DNA of 64,000 nt from Bacteroidota bacterium. Lineage in GTDB: Bacteria; Bacteroidota; Bacteroidia; Flavobacteriales; Weeksellaceae. The stretch spans positions 310,001 to 374,000 of the forward strand of contig JAEXBS010000047.1 in the NCBI GenBank assembly GCA_023393915.1, in the 5' to 3' direction. This document shows, in pieces, positions 16,771 through 26,598 of the stretch (positions are counted from its first letter, which is position 1; the number at the start of each line of letters is the position of its first letter). A model generated the notes under the pieces. It was not told the DNA's origin and ran no database searches. It was given only the letters and a program-made list of their open reading frames with translations. Both the position numbers and the translations under genes were made by a program.

Positions 16771-19700
16771 ATTTGAAGTACTCGACTCCGTTTTTAAATA
16801 TATTGTGGTAGTTCGCACCCGGTATATTTTTCATTAAACCGGAAGAATTTCGTTCTGTATGTCCCATTCGTCCGTAAATCTTTCCATCCGGTGAGGTAAT
16901 TCCTTCAATTCCAAAAAAGGAATTGTTAGGGTTGAATGGCATGCCGTGGGCTACATTTCCGTTCAAATCCACATACTGCGTTGCAATCTGTCCTCGATTG
17001 TAAAGCGTTTGTAAGACTTCGGGCGCCGCAACAAATCGACCTTCTCCATGAGAAATCGGAATGGTATATACCTCGTCTTTTGTACCCTTCAACCAAGGGG
17101 ATTGATCACTTACAACTTTTACATGAACCATTTGTGAAATATGCCTTCCAATGGCGTTATGCGCTAAAGTTGGGGAATTAGCATCTAAATCACGAATTTC
17201 ACCATAAGGTAAAAGTCCAGATTTCACTAAGGCTTGGAATCCGTTACAAATACCTAAAATGAGTCCATCTCGATCTAAAAGCCCCATTACTGCCTGCTTC
17301 ATTCTTTCGTTCTTTAGAACATTGACAATGAACTTTGCAGATCCGTCGGGTTCATCACCGGCAGAAAAACCTCCAGAAAACACCAATATTTCAGAGTTTT
17401 CAATCTGCTTTGCCCATGCCTCAATACTTTCATCCAAATGCGTATGACTAATATTGACTAAAGGAATACTGCTTACCTCCGCTCCTTCATTTCGAAAAGC
17501 TTGAATCGTTTCGTATTCGCAATTGGTTCCAGGAAATACGGGAGCAAAGACTCTTGGAGTAGCCACTCTTTTTTGAGCAATGGCAGGTGCCATGATGGGC
17601 TCGAATTTTTCTGGCGTAATTAGTTCAATAATTTTTGAATTTTTCTCTTTGGTAGGGAAAAGTTCATCAAAAGTTGACTTGTATACTTTTAAAAGAGTAT
17701 CGATTTCAAACTCCTCTTCATTTAGCTTTAATACTGGCTCATTAGTTACCTGGCCAATGCGTACGAAGTGTGCGGAATCTAGTTCCTCGCTGGACTCGAC
17801 AACCAAACTTCCAATGGATTTTTCTAGCAGTAACTCCTTTTCAATTTCTATCTGTGCACCCAGATGATTACCAAAACTCATTTTTGCTAAAGCTACCGCT
17901 AACCCTCCAGTCTTAATGGTTTTTGCCGAAACGACTTTACCATCAACTATCAGCTGGTGCAACTCTTTATAAGCTTCCTTTAAGCTATCATACGATGGAA
18001 GACCTTCGCTAGTGAGCTGATGCCTGTAGAAGTAGAGATCGTTTCCTGCAGTTTTTAATTCTGGAGAAATAATGGAATCTACTGTTCCATGAGCACAAGC
18101 AAACGAGATAAGGGTTGGTGGTACATTAAGTTCCATAAAAGTACCACTCATGGAATCTTTTCCTCCAATGGCCGCAAGACCCAAATTCATCTGTGCATCG
18201 TAGGCTCCTAAAAGAGAAGAAAGCGGTTTTCCCCATTTTTCTTTATCGTTTCCTAGTTTTTCAAAATACTCTTGAAAGCTTAGACGAACGTTTCGATAAT
18301 CTCCGCCCATGGCTGCTATTTTAGCAACACTTTCCACTACAGCGAGGGAAGCTCCTATCAATGAATTCTCTGAGGAATCAACGGGATCGTAACCCCAAGA
18401 TGCAAGGGAAACGGTTTTCACCTCTTTTGCTCCAAGCACAGGCAATGTTTGAACACTTCCTTCCATTTGTGTTTCTTGGTGTTTACCACCGTAAGGCATA
18501 GATACGGTAGTTCCTCCAACCGAGGCATCAAACATTTCATGCAGACCTTTTTGCGATGCCGTATTTTTATCCCCTAAGATTTTAAGAAACTTCTCAGGAG
18601 TAAATGTTTCACTTTCGCTACTTAGTTTCTTAAGATGAGAAATTTTTGCACTTTGGCTCTTACTGCACCCGTTGGTATCAAGGAATGCGCGACTCAAATC
18701 GACGATCATTTCTCCTTTCCAATACATCTGCATTCTACCCGTGTCATTTACTTTAGCTATTTCAAAAGCGTGAATATTTTCTTTAGCGCAAAGCTCTATA
18801 AAACGTGCACTATCGCCATTTTCCACGACAACAGCCATACGTTCTTGAGACTCCGAAATGGCCAGTTCTGTTCCACTTAAACCCTCGTATTTCAAAGGCA
18901 TGGTATCTAATTGAATCGAAATACTCGGAGCGATTTCTCCAATAGCAACCGAAACACCTCCAGCTCCAAAATCATTGGATTTTTTTATCATGCGAGTAAC
19001 TTCAGGATTTCTGAAGAGTCTTTGAATTTTTCTTTCCTCTACTGCGTTTCCTTTCTGGACCTCTGTTGATAAAGTATGAATGGATTCTTGATCTTGCTCT
19101 TTGGAGCTTCCTGTGGCACCTCCCACTCCATCACGTCCTGTAGCTCCTCCCAGCACAATAACCACATCTCCATTTTCTGGCTGCTCTCTTCTAACCCAAT
19201 CTTTTGGTACGGCTCCCACAACAAATCCCACCTCCATACGTTTCGCTTTGTAGCCGGAATGGTAGATCTCATTTACTAAAGTAGTGGCTACACCAATCTG
19301 GTTCCCATAAGAAGAATATCCGTTTGCTGCTTGTCTAGAAATGACTCTCTGCGGAAGCTTACCCTCCATGGTCTGAGAAATAGGTTCTAGTGCATTTCCA
19401 GAACCACTAAGGCGCATCGCCTGATAAACATAAGCTCTTCCAGAAAGCGGGTCTCTAATAGCCCCTCCTAAACAGGTTGAAGCGCCTCCAAAAGGTTCAA
19501 TCTCCGTTGGGTGGTTGTGCGTTTCGTTTTTAAAAAGTAAATACCACGGTTCCTCTTTTCCGTCGTACTGGGCCGTAATCTCAACCGTACAGGCATTGAT
19601 CTCGTCCGAGATCACTAAATTATCAAGATGACCAGTTTTATAAAGATACTTAGCTGCAATAGTTCCAATATCCATTAAAGAAATTGGCTTCTGCTCTCTT

Positions 19701-20458
19701 TGTAAGAAAGCCCTTTTACTTAAGTAGTCCTTGTAGATTCGCTCCAGCACTTCCTTGTATTCACCTTCAAACTCAATTTCATTTAAATGGGTTTCAAAAG
19801 TCGTGTGTCGGCAATGGTCACTCCAGTAGGTATCTAAAACTTTTAATTCCGTTTCACTAGGATCTCTTTGTTCGGACTGGAAATAATTCTGAATGAATTT
19901 AAGGTCCTCCAAATCAAATGCAAAACCTTCTGAATGATAAAATTCTTGCAACTTATTTTCATCCCATGAAGTAAATCCTTCGTGGTATTTAATCGGTCTT
20001 GGCAGTTCCTGTTTTGGGATCTCTAAAACCGAAAGGTCTTTCTCTTGACTCTCTACCTTATTGACTAAATGCGACTCAATAATTGGGAGATCAGAATCTT
20101 GAATCCCAGAAAAAACGTACAGTTTTCCACTTCTTACTTCCGCTTTTTCATTGTCTGTTAAAAGCGCGATACACTGCTCGGCTGAGTCCGCTCTTTGATC
20201 GTATTGACCTGGAAGAAATTCAGTAGCTAGGAAAAGTTCTTTCGCTGGATTTTCCATGTGCAGTTCATCAGTTACTGGATCCACAAACGTACTGTGCAGT
20301 ACTTTGTTAAAATCTTCGTCCGATAACTCAAATACATCATAGATATTAAATACTTTGACGTTTTGTATTTCTGGGAGAATCATTTTGAGTTCGTCAAGCA
20401 CTTTTGGACTTTCAACATCAAAGATTCCTTTTTTCTCAACAAATATTCTTCTATTCAT
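16769..20458 (-). CDS. purL: Phosphoribosylformylglycinamidine synthase (large single-chain type)
   Basis: A 1229-residue FGAM synthase converting FGAR, glutamine and ATP to FGAM in purine synthesis. It is the fused form: N-terminal PurS-like and linker regions, the S-D-H-C-R-H-T-T-F block (about 210-218), two AIRS-type ATP-binding halves (G-G-A-T-G-R-D-G-V-G-G-A-T and G-G-K-D-S-M-S-G), then a class I glutamine amidotransferase with P-G-T-N-C-E-Y-E and the nucleophile Cys in L-G-I-C-N-G-F-Q. The length is slightly under the E. coli form (1295). It lies next to purB on the same strand with a terminator between them, so the two are separate but likely co-regulated. Confidence 0.96.
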   Translation of the reverse strand: MNRRIFVEKKGIFDVESPKVLDELKMILPEIQNVKVFNIYDVFELSDEDFNKVLHSTFVDPVTDELHMENPAKELFLATEFLPGQYDQRADSAEQCIALLTDNEKAEVRSGKLYVFSGIQDSDLPIIESHLVNKVESQEKDLSVLEIPKQELPRPIKYHEGFTSWDENKLQEFYHSEGFAFDLEDLKFIQNYFQSEQRDPSETELKVLDTYWSDHCRHTTFETHLNEIEFEGEYKEVLERIYKDYLSKRAFLQREQKPISLMDIGTIAAKYLYKTGHLDNLVISDEINACTVEITAQYDGKEEPWYLLFKNETHNHPTEIEPFGGASTCLGGAIRDPLSGRAYVYQAMRLSGSGNALEPISQTMEGKLPQRVISRQAANGYSSYGNQIGVATTLVNEIYHSGYKAKRMEVGFVVGAVPKDWVRREQPENGDVVIVLGGATGRDGVGGATGSSKEQDQESIHTLSTEVQKGNAVEERKIQRLFRNPEVTRMIKKSNDFGAGGVSVAIGEIAPSISIQLDTMPLKYEGLSGTELAISESQERMAVVVENGDSARFIELCAKENIHAFEIAKVNDTGRMQMYWKGEMIVDLSRAFLDTNGCSKSQSAKISHLKKLSSESETFTPEKFLKILGDKNTASQKGLHEMFDASVGGTTVSMPYGGKHQETQMEGSVQTLPVLGAKEVKTVSLASWGYDPVDSSENSLIGASLAVVESVAKIAAMGGDYRNVRLSFQEYFEKLGNDKEKWGKPLSSLLGAYDAQMNLGLAAIGGKDSMSGTFMELNVPPTLISFACAHGTVDSIISPELKTAGNDLYFYRHQLTSEGLPSYDSLKEAYKELHQLIVDGKVVSAKTIKTGGLAVALAKMSFGNHLGAQIEIEKELLLEKSIGSLVVESSEELDSAHFVRIGQVTNEPVLKLNEEEFEIDTLLKVYKSTFDELFPTKEKNSKIIELITPEKFEPIMAPAIAQKRVATPRVFAPVFPGTNCEYETIQAFRNEGAEVSSIPLVNISHTHLDESIEAWAKQIENSEILVFSGGFSAGDEPDGSAKFIVNVLKNERMKQAVMGLLDRDGLILGICNGFQALVKSGLLPYGEIRDLDANSPTLAHNAIGRHISQMVHVKVVSDQSPWLKGTKDEVYTIPISHGEGRFVAAPEVLQTLYNRGQIATQYVDLNGNVAHGMPFNPNNSFFGIEGITSPDGKIYGRMGHTERNSSGLMKNIPGANYHNIFKNGVEYFK

Positions 20459-20534
20459 TCCGTTTGCCCTACTTTTTAAGTTTAGGGTGTTTATTTAGTT
20501 TGTAATTTTCAGTGCTTTTTCACACCTGCTATTA

Positions 20535-20558
20535 AAACAGGCAGCCAAAAAGACTGCC
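20535..20558 (-). terminator. Probable terminator of purB
   Basis: Short stem ggcag/ctgcc (20540-20544 and 20554-20558) with a 9-base loop and a U-rich tail on the minus strand, 10 bases beyond the purB stop. Confidence 0.45.
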
Positions 20559-20567
20559 CTAGGGTTT

Positions 20568-21995
20568 TTATACTTTAAGGTCGGTTTCAAGTCCAATATC
20601 GCCCGAATACTTTTTGAGTACCGGTGTAATTTCATTGGTGATAAATTCTTCCGTCTGAATCGGAGCAAATCCAATAAAATTCTTCGGATCCATCACCTCA
20701 GACAATTTGGCTTTATCCATTTTTAAGGAAGTATCTCCAAGAATCCTTTCCATCAAATCATTTGCCTTACCCTCCATTTTAACTTTTTTACTCGCCTCCA
20801 TGGAATGCTGACGTATGGTCTCATGAATTTCCTGGCGGTCTCCACCTGCCTTAACTTCTTCCATGATTATGTATTCCGTTGCCATAAATGGAAGTTCTTC
20901 CATTATGTGCTTATGAATTCTATTTTCATAAACCACCATACCACTTAGAATATTGTTCCAAATAAGAAGTATGGCATCAACTGCTAAGAAAGCTTGGGGT
21001 ATTGTTAATCTCTTATTAGCACTATCGTCAAGAGTTCTTTCAAACCACTGAGTCGAGGCTACCATTGCTGAACTTTGAGCTAAGGACATAACGTACTTGG
21101 CTAGGGCTCCAATTCGTTCCGAACGCATTGGGTTTCTTTTATAAGCCATTGCCGAAGATCCGATTTGATCTTTCTCAAAAGGCTCTTCAATCTCTTTTAG
21201 ATTCTGAAGTAATCTTAAATCGTTGGTGAATTTATGCGCACTCTGTGCAATGTTAGATAAAAGCTCTACAGCTTTGGCATCAATTTTCCGATCGTAGGTT
21301 TGTCCAGAAACGCCAAAAACTTTCTCAAAGCCGAAGCGAGCGGAAAGCTTTTGATCCAAATGCTTTACTTTTGAATAATCTCCTTCGAACAGCTCCAGAA
21401 ACGAAGCAGCAGTTCCTGTAGTTCCCTTGACACCTCTGAACCTCAACGTTTCTAAAAAGAATTCAAGCTCTTCTAGATCAAGCAAAAGGGATTGTAACCA
21501 TAGCGTCGCTCTTTTCCCTACCGTAGTAAGTTGCGCTGGCTGATAATGCGTAAAACCTAAAGTGGGTAAATCTTTGTATTGAATGGCAAAATCAGAAAGT
21601 TTACTCATTACATTAACAAGTTGTTTTCTAATCAGTTGAAACCCATCTCTTATTTGAATTAAGTCTGTGTTATCTCCTACGAAGGCTGAGGTGGCCCCCA
21701 AGTGGATAATTCCCTTAGCCGTTGGCGCTTGGTCTCCATAAGCATGCACATGAGCCATCACATCGTGACGAAACTTTTTTTCGTATTGTGCTGCTTTTTC
21801 AAAATCGATATCGTCTTGATGCTTTTTTAGTTCATCAATTTGCTCCTGCGAGATTTCAAGTCCCAATTCCTTTTGGATTTCTGCCAAGGCTATCCAAAGC
21901 TTTCTCCAGGTTCTAAATTTCTGATTGGGTGAAAAATTAAAAAGCATTTCTTCACTGGAGTAGCGTTCTTCCAATGGATTTTTATAGGAATTCAT
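20568..21995 (-). CDS. purB: Adenylosuccinate lyase
   Basis: A 475-residue member of the fumarase/aspartase superfamily that cleaves SAICAR and adenylosuccinate in purine synthesis. The superfamily signature is S-S-A-M-A-Y-K-R-N-P (about residue 286-295), on the flexible loop with the catalytic serine; the T-S-A-F-V-G-D-N-T-D block and the T-H-Y-Q-P-A-Q-L-T-T block are also present. Length is typical of the clade with eukaryote-like PurB. It is upstream of purL on the same strand. Confidence 0.95.
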   Translation of the reverse strand: MNSYKNPLEERYSSEEMLFNFSPNQKFRTWRKLWIALAEIQKELGLEISQEQIDELKKHQDDIDFEKAAQYEKKFRHDVMAHVHAYGDQAPTAKGIIHLGATSAFVGDNTDLIQIRDGFQLIRKQLVNVMSKLSDFAIQYKDLPTLGFTHYQPAQLTTVGKRATLWLQSLLLDLEELEFFLETLRFRGVKGTTGTAASFLELFEGDYSKVKHLDQKLSARFGFEKVFGVSGQTYDRKIDAKAVELLSNIAQSAHKFTNDLRLLQNLKEIEEPFEKDQIGSSAMAYKRNPMRSERIGALAKYVMSLAQSSAMVASTQWFERTLDDSANKRLTIPQAFLAVDAILLIWNNILSGMVVYENRIHKHIMEELPFMATEYIIMEEVKAGGDRQEIHETIRQHSMEASKKVKMEGKANDLMERILGDTSLKMDKAKLSEVMDPKNFIGFAPIQTEEFITNEITPVLKKYSGDIGLETDLKV

Positions 21996-22069
21996 CTAAC
22001 TGAAAATTTCTGATTGAATGTCACAAAATTATGGATTTTAAGTGAGAAATGAAAGGACTTAAATAACAA

Positions 22070-22097
22070 AGGACCACTCAAAATTCAGAGTGGTCCT
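22070..22097 (-). terminator. Terminator at the end of the polysaccharide locus
   Basis: 10-bp stem aggaccactc/gagtggtcct (22070-22079 and 22088-22097), 32 bases beyond the GH3 stop, with a U-rich tail on the minus strand. Confidence 0.75.
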
Positions 22098-22129
22098 GTT
22101 GCCCTTGAAAAGAGGAATTAATTGGAGAA

Positions 22130-24457
22130 TTATTTACTCCAGTTCACTCGTTTTGTTTTCACTTGCGAGGAGCTATTTCCAATCATAATGTCAAACTCCC
22201 CAGCCTCCCAATCATAATTTAATTTATGATCGTAATATTTTAGAAGCTCTGGAGAAATATCAAAAGTAACGGTTTTAGATTCTCCTTTCTTTAGAAAAAC
22301 TTTTTCGAATCCTTTAAGTTCTTTAACCGGTCTTGTATTCGATCCTACTAAATCACGGATGTACAATTGAACGATTTCAGCTCCATCGTATTTTCCCTTG
22401 TTGGTTAAGGTAATACTGGCCTGAATGGTCTGATTTCCTTTTGGAGACTCATTAGAAACTTTCACATCAGAAAAAGTAAAATCACTGTAACTCAGTCCGT
22501 ACCCGAATTCAAACAGCGGAGTTAAGCATTCATCCATGTAATTGGCACGGAAGCGCTCGTAAGTACATTTCTCTACTTTCTCAGGATCTAAAGGTCGTCC
22601 TGTATTTTTATGATTGTAGTAAATTGGAATTTGCCCTACACTTCTTGGGAAAGTCATCGGAAGTTTCCCCGAAGGATTGGTTTCTCCAAACAGCACATCT
22701 GATACCGCGTAACCTGCCTCTGTTCCAGGGAACCAAGCATTTAAAATGGCATCGGGTTGCTCGACTACATCGGTTAAAGTCATAGCTCGACCTGCAAAGA
22801 GCACCATAACGATCGGCTTGCCCGTTTTCTTCAGTTCATTTAATAAATCAACTTGCGCTTGAGGTACTCCAATTTCAGCTCTCGAAGAAGACTCTCCGCT
22901 CATTTCCGCGCTCTCTCCAATTGCAAGTACAATCACATCGGCCTGATTTGCTGTAGCAACAGCTTCTTGTAATAACACTTCTTTTCCTCTATTGTCTCGA
23001 TCTACTACCTTACCGTGGGCAGCATATACGTTTTCTAGAACTTCATTGTCTTCAACGTTGGAACCTTTTGCCACTAAAACCTTTACGTTTTTTCCAACCG
23101 TTTCTTTCAAGCCTTGTTCTAAAGTAACTGCAGAGCCGTGTTTGGTAGCTACACTCCATGTTCCAGGCATGTTAACAGAGTTAGATACCAGTGGACCAAT
23201 AAGGGCAATAGTTCCTGTTTTTTTAAGAGGTAGAATTCCTTTCTCATTTTTTAGAAGTACCATAGATTGGGCTGCAATTTGGCGCGCCTCTTCTCGGTTC
23301 TTCTTACTAAAAACTTCTTTCTTAGCGGCTCCTGGTTTTCCGTAACGATAAGGATCTTCAAATAAACCAAGATCGTACTTTGCCTCTAGAATTCTACGTG
23401 CAGCTAAAGTGATTTCCTGCTCTGAAATTTTTCCTTCAGCTAAGGATTTTTTTAACGTTCCTAAGAATCCTTCCGCAACCATATCCATGTCAACACCCGC
23501 TTTAAGAGCTAAGGCAGAAACCTGTTGCAAATCTCCCATACCGTGCTGAATCATTTCACTAATTCCGGTATAATCACTTACAACAAATCCATTAAAGCCC
23601 CACTGCTTTCTTAGTACTTCATCCATGAGCCATTTATTTCCTGTCGCAGGGATTCCGTCCACTTCATTGAAGGCGGCCATCACCGATCCTACACCTGCAT
23701 CAACAGCTGCCTTGTAAGGAGGGAAATACTCATTAAACATACGAGTGTGGCTCATATCTACTGTATTGTAATCCACTCCTCCTTCAGGAGCTCCATATAA
23801 TGCAAAGTGCTTTACGCAGGCAAGGATGGTAGATTCTAAGGAAAGATCGTTCCCCTGGTAACCGTACACCATCGCTTTAGCTATTTCACTTCCTAGAAAA
23901 GGATCTTCTCCTGCACCCTCAGAAACTCTACCCCAACGAGGTTCTCTAGAGATATCCGTCATAGGAGAGAACGTCCAGTTAATTCCATCTGCAGCCGCTT
24001 CTTTAGCAGCAATTTGGGCGGACCTCTGGATTAAATCTCTGTCCCATGTAGCCGCAAGTCCAAGGGGAATTGGAAAGGTGGTTTCATATCCATGGATAAC
24101 ATCCATTCCAAAAAGCAATGGAATTTTTAATCTTGATTTTTCAACAGCAAGCTTCTGAACATCTCGGATTTTATCTGCTCCCTTAATGTTGAAAAGTCCT
24201 CCGACCAGACCTTGTTCAATCTTCTTTCCAATATTGGAACTCTGCGCCTGCCCCGTAGTAAAATCACCAGAAGTAGGAAGGTTTAATTGACCTATTTTTT
24301 CGTCAATCGTCATACGACTGAGCAAGTCATCAATAAAAGCTTTCTTCTTCGTATTGTAGTTTGCACTCTGGTAGGATTGCACAGGATGATGAACCAGTTC
24401 TTGGGCAAAAACCACTGGCGAAAGCGCCAAAAGTGCGACGGTAATTAATCTTTTCAT
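22130..24457 (-). CDS. bglX: GH3 beta-glucosidase (BglX-like)
   Basis: A 775-residue exported glycoside hydrolase family 3 enzyme. Signal peptide at residues 1-19 (M-K-R-L-I-T-V-A-L-L-A-L-S-P-V-V-F-A-Q); a longer frame begins at 24580 but runs into the upstream gene, and the signal peptide sets the start at 24457. Domains: (beta/alpha)8 barrel (about 45-370) with the nucleophile Asp in G-F-V-V-S-D-Y, an alpha/beta sandwich (about 400-620) and a C-terminal fibronectin III-like domain (about 660-760). It begins 7 bases after the esterase stop. GH3 enzymes of this type in Bacteroidota cleave beta-1,2- and other beta-glucosides; the locus favours beta-1,2. It would act in the periplasm. Confidence 0.9.
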   Translation of the reverse strand: MKRLITVALLALSPVVFAQELVHHPVQSYQSANYNTKKKAFIDDLLSRMTIDEKIGQLNLPTSGDFTTGQAQSSNIGKKIEQGLVGGLFNIKGADKIRDVQKLAVEKSRLKIPLLFGMDVIHGYETTFPIPLGLAATWDRDLIQRSAQIAAKEAAADGINWTFSPMTDISREPRWGRVSEGAGEDPFLGSEIAKAMVYGYQGNDLSLESTILACVKHFALYGAPEGGVDYNTVDMSHTRMFNEYFPPYKAAVDAGVGSVMAAFNEVDGIPATGNKWLMDEVLRKQWGFNGFVVSDYTGISEMIQHGMGDLQQVSALALKAGVDMDMVAEGFLGTLKKSLAEGKISEQEITLAARRILEAKYDLGLFEDPYRYGKPGAAKKEVFSKKNREEARQIAAQSMVLLKNEKGILPLKKTGTIALIGPLVSNSVNMPGTWSVATKHGSAVTLEQGLKETVGKNVKVLVAKGSNVEDNEVLENVYAAHGKVVDRDNRGKEVLLQEAVATANQADVIVLAIGESAEMSGESSSRAEIGVPQAQVDLLNELKKTGKPIVMVLFAGRAMTLTDVVEQPDAILNAWFPGTEAGYAVSDVLFGETNPSGKLPMTFPRSVGQIPIYYNHKNTGRPLDPEKVEKCTYERFRANYMDECLTPLFEFGYGLSYSDFTFSDVKVSNESPKGNQTIQASITLTNKGKYDGAEIVQLYIRDLVGSNTRPVKELKGFEKVFLKKGESKTVTFDISPELLKYYDHKLNYDWEAGEFDIMIGNSSSQVKTKRVNWSK

Positions 24458-24464
24458 ATTTATA

Positions 24465-25199
24465 TTATTTAATATTATTCTTTGATTTCCTTTTAGAAAG
24501 CATCCAAGAGTAGAGCTCTTTATTGGAGTAAGTTGAATCCCACGAGTTGTGGTTATCGTCTGGGAATATTTGAAGCTCAACCTCAGCTTTTATTTTACGT
24601 AACTCTTGGTACATCGTTATCGAATTCATAGGAGACACTATATCATCGTTACCTCCATGAAAAATTCGAATCGGCAAAGTTTTATAACGATCAATAGTGG
24701 CTCGCATCCACCGATCTGCCGGGGCACAAACCACCGAAAGGGAAGCAAAGAGCTCTGGATGCTCATTAGCTAATTTCCAACTGCCCCATCCCCCCATAGA
24801 TAGACCCGTTAAGTGAATTCTTTCCGGATCAATGGAATATTTTTGCTCAATTTCTTTAATTAAGGCATAAACGGCCTGTGTATCCCACCATACGTTTTCA
24901 GGACATTGAGGCGCTAATATCGCTACCGGTTCTTCAATAAATTCTTTATAGGTGAAAGGACTGTGGGCTTTAACCAAATCCAGGTTGGTACCTCTTTCTC
25001 CCGAACCATGTAAGAAAACAATTAAAGGCACTTTTCCTTTTGCATTTTTCGGATAATCCAATAGATAGGAAATTTGCTTTTTTTCTGGACTAGATAACTG
25101 CGAAACTCCTCGAACTTCTTGAGCATAGCTGCAGAAAAAGGAACTAAAACCAAATACAAGGGCAAAGAAAAAGTGATAAAATCTTGAGTTTATATTCAT
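24465..25199 (-). CDS. Secreted alpha/beta hydrolase, carboxylesterase-like (CE1/PHB-depolymerase type)
   Basis: A 244-residue exported esterase. The signal peptide is residues 1-26 (ends S-Y-A-Q). The triad is visible: Ser in G-L-S-M-G-G (about 134), Asp in H-G-G-N-D-D-I-V, His in D-D-N-H-N-S-W-D; the oxyanion block is V-F-L-H-G-S-G-E-R-G. This is the fold of feruloyl/acetyl esterases and predicted peptidases often found in polysaccharide loci. In this locus it could remove acyl substituents (for example succinyl or acetyl) from the glucan, but the substrate is inferred only from context. The gap to the upstream glucanase gene is 2 bases. Confidence 0.8.
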   Translation of the reverse strand: MNINSRFYHFFFALVFGFSSFFCSYAQEVRGVSQLSSPEKKQISYLLDYPKNAKGKVPLIVFLHGSGERGTNLDLVKAHSPFTYKEFIEEPVAILAPQCPENVWWDTQAVYALIKEIEQKYSIDPERIHLTGLSMGGWGSWKLANEHPELFASLSVVCAPADRWMRATIDRYKTLPIRIFHGGNDDIVSPMNSITMYQELRKIKAEVELQIFPDDNHNSWDSTYSNKELYSWMLSKRKSKNNIK

Positions 25200-25201
25200 A
25201 A

Positions 25202-26581
25202 CTAAGGATTTAGGGAATAACGATCGGATTTGAATTCTAGTTTTTTAAGACCGGACTGAATATCAGGTGCATTCATAAAAAGTTCCCAAAGCATTCCGGT
25301 ACGGTAATTCTCAATCATTGGTGCGATTGTGCCCTGATCAATTGCTAAATACCATGGGGTGGTCCAGTCATCGTAATGCACAGAGGTGGCATCAAAAGGG
25401 CCTGCCTCTCCAATGAATTGTGGCTTCTCTTCGTATAAGAATTTTAGAACGGCCATGGACTCCTTGGGCGTATAGGGAAAACTACTTAAAGCCGCTGTTG
25501 GCGTGATTACCCCACGATCATTAGAGGGCATATGGGCCGTATATCCTACACTACCGTCGGGATTACGGGAATAGGAAGCCGTCATTCCCCAATAATTCTC
25601 GCCGTAACCTTTCCAATTCTTTGGGTTTTCTAACGCATAATTATAGCTAACAAGAACGTGGTTTCTATTGAGAGCAAAATAATCTTGTATCTGACGATCA
25701 GAGAGCCCTCGAGGATCGAGTCCCAAGTAAGAATATTGAGCCCAGAAAAGTGGCCCTCCGTACTTTTCAGCTCCATTGTGTTTTACGTAAAGTGGCAATC
25801 CGTATTGCGTATGTTCTGTTGTATATGTTGCATTACGAGTCCAACCTTTGTAGTAGGTTTCCTTATCAATTGGGTGGGTCGGTGAGGAGGCGGCTAAAAT
25901 ATAAGTAATAAGACATTCGTTGTATCCTTCTAAAGGAAAATTCATATCCCAACCGTAGTTTTCACTCCAATGCCAATAAAGCACTTTCTCCCCTCCTTTA
26001 GTGTACCAATTCCAATCTACACCCCTCCAAAGGTCGTCCATTTTTTTAGCCAAGGCTTGTTCCTTCTCACTTCCGTTTTTAAAGTACTCACGAACCGTTA
26101 TAATTCCTTGAACCAAAAAAGCAGTTTCAACCAAATCACCTCCGTCATCCTTTTTTCCAAAGGGAACCGTTTTACCTGTTTTACCGTCGATCCAATGAGA
26201 CCAAGCGCCGTGGAAGCGATCCGACTGGGCTAAAAAATCGGCGATGTGATCAAGTCTTTGAACCGCCTCCTCTCTAGGAATCCAGCCTCTCTCAATACCC
26301 ACTAAGAGTCCCATTAATCCAAAACCACTTCCTCCAGTCGTAATGACATTAGAATCCCCATAAGGATAGTGGTTATCCTGATGGTAACGCTCTCTGGCGA
26401 GTAACGAATTAGGTTCGGCAAAATCCCAAAAGTATTTGATCGTTTCTTTTTGAACCCGATCCATAAGAGCAATATCGTTACTTGAAAAATCGGCCCTTTC
26501 TTGCTCAGTAGCAGTCTGACTTACCGAACAAGACGCCAATACTGTTCCTATGGCTAGTGCAAACACAAATAATTTCTTCAT
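25202..26581 (-). CDS. GH144-type glucanase lipoprotein (PF10091), copy 2
   Basis: A 459-residue lipoprotein; the lipobox is V-L-A-S-C with Cys18 lipidated. The mature protein is a single (alpha/alpha)6-barrel domain of the PF10091 glycoamylase family, which founded GH144 (endo-beta-1,2-glucanase, Chitinophaga pinensis SGL). Diagnostic blocks are T-I-K-Y-F-W-D-F-A-E-P-N-S-L-L-A-R-E-R, T-T-G-G-S-G-F-G-L-M, F-H-G-A-W-S-H-W, D-G-G-D-L-V-E-T-A-F-L, Y-N-E-C-L-I-T-Y and A-I-D-Q-G-T-I-A-P-M-I-E-N-Y. I do not assign catalytic residues. It is a tandem paralog of the next gene upstream. Related PF10091 proteins with other beta-glucan specificity exist. Confidence 0.82.
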   Translation of the reverse strand: MKKLFVFALAIGTVLASCSVSQTATEQERADFSSNDIALMDRVQKETIKYFWDFAEPNSLLARERYHQDNHYPYGDSNVITTGGSGFGLMGLLVGIERGWIPREEAVQRLDHIADFLAQSDRFHGAWSHWIDGKTGKTVPFGKKDDGGDLVETAFLVQGIITVREYFKNGSEKEQALAKKMDDLWRGVDWNWYTKGGEKVLYWHWSENYGWDMNFPLEGYNECLITYILAASSPTHPIDKETYYKGWTRNATYTTEHTQYGLPLYVKHNGAEKYGGPLFWAQYSYLGLDPRGLSDRQIQDYFALNRNHVLVSYNYALENPKNWKGYGENYWGMTASYSRNPDGSVGYTAHMPSNDRGVITPTAALSSFPYTPKESMAVLKFLYEEKPQFIGEAGPFDATSVHYDDWTTPWYLAIDQGTIAPMIENYRTGMLWELFMNAPDIQSGLKKLEFKSDRYSLNP

Positions 26582-26598
26582 TTGATTTAATTTAATAA

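Noticed and set aside
24458..24580. 41-residue N-terminal extension of the GH3 enzyme
   Set aside because: It would overlap the end of the esterase gene and hide a standard signal peptide that begins at 24457.
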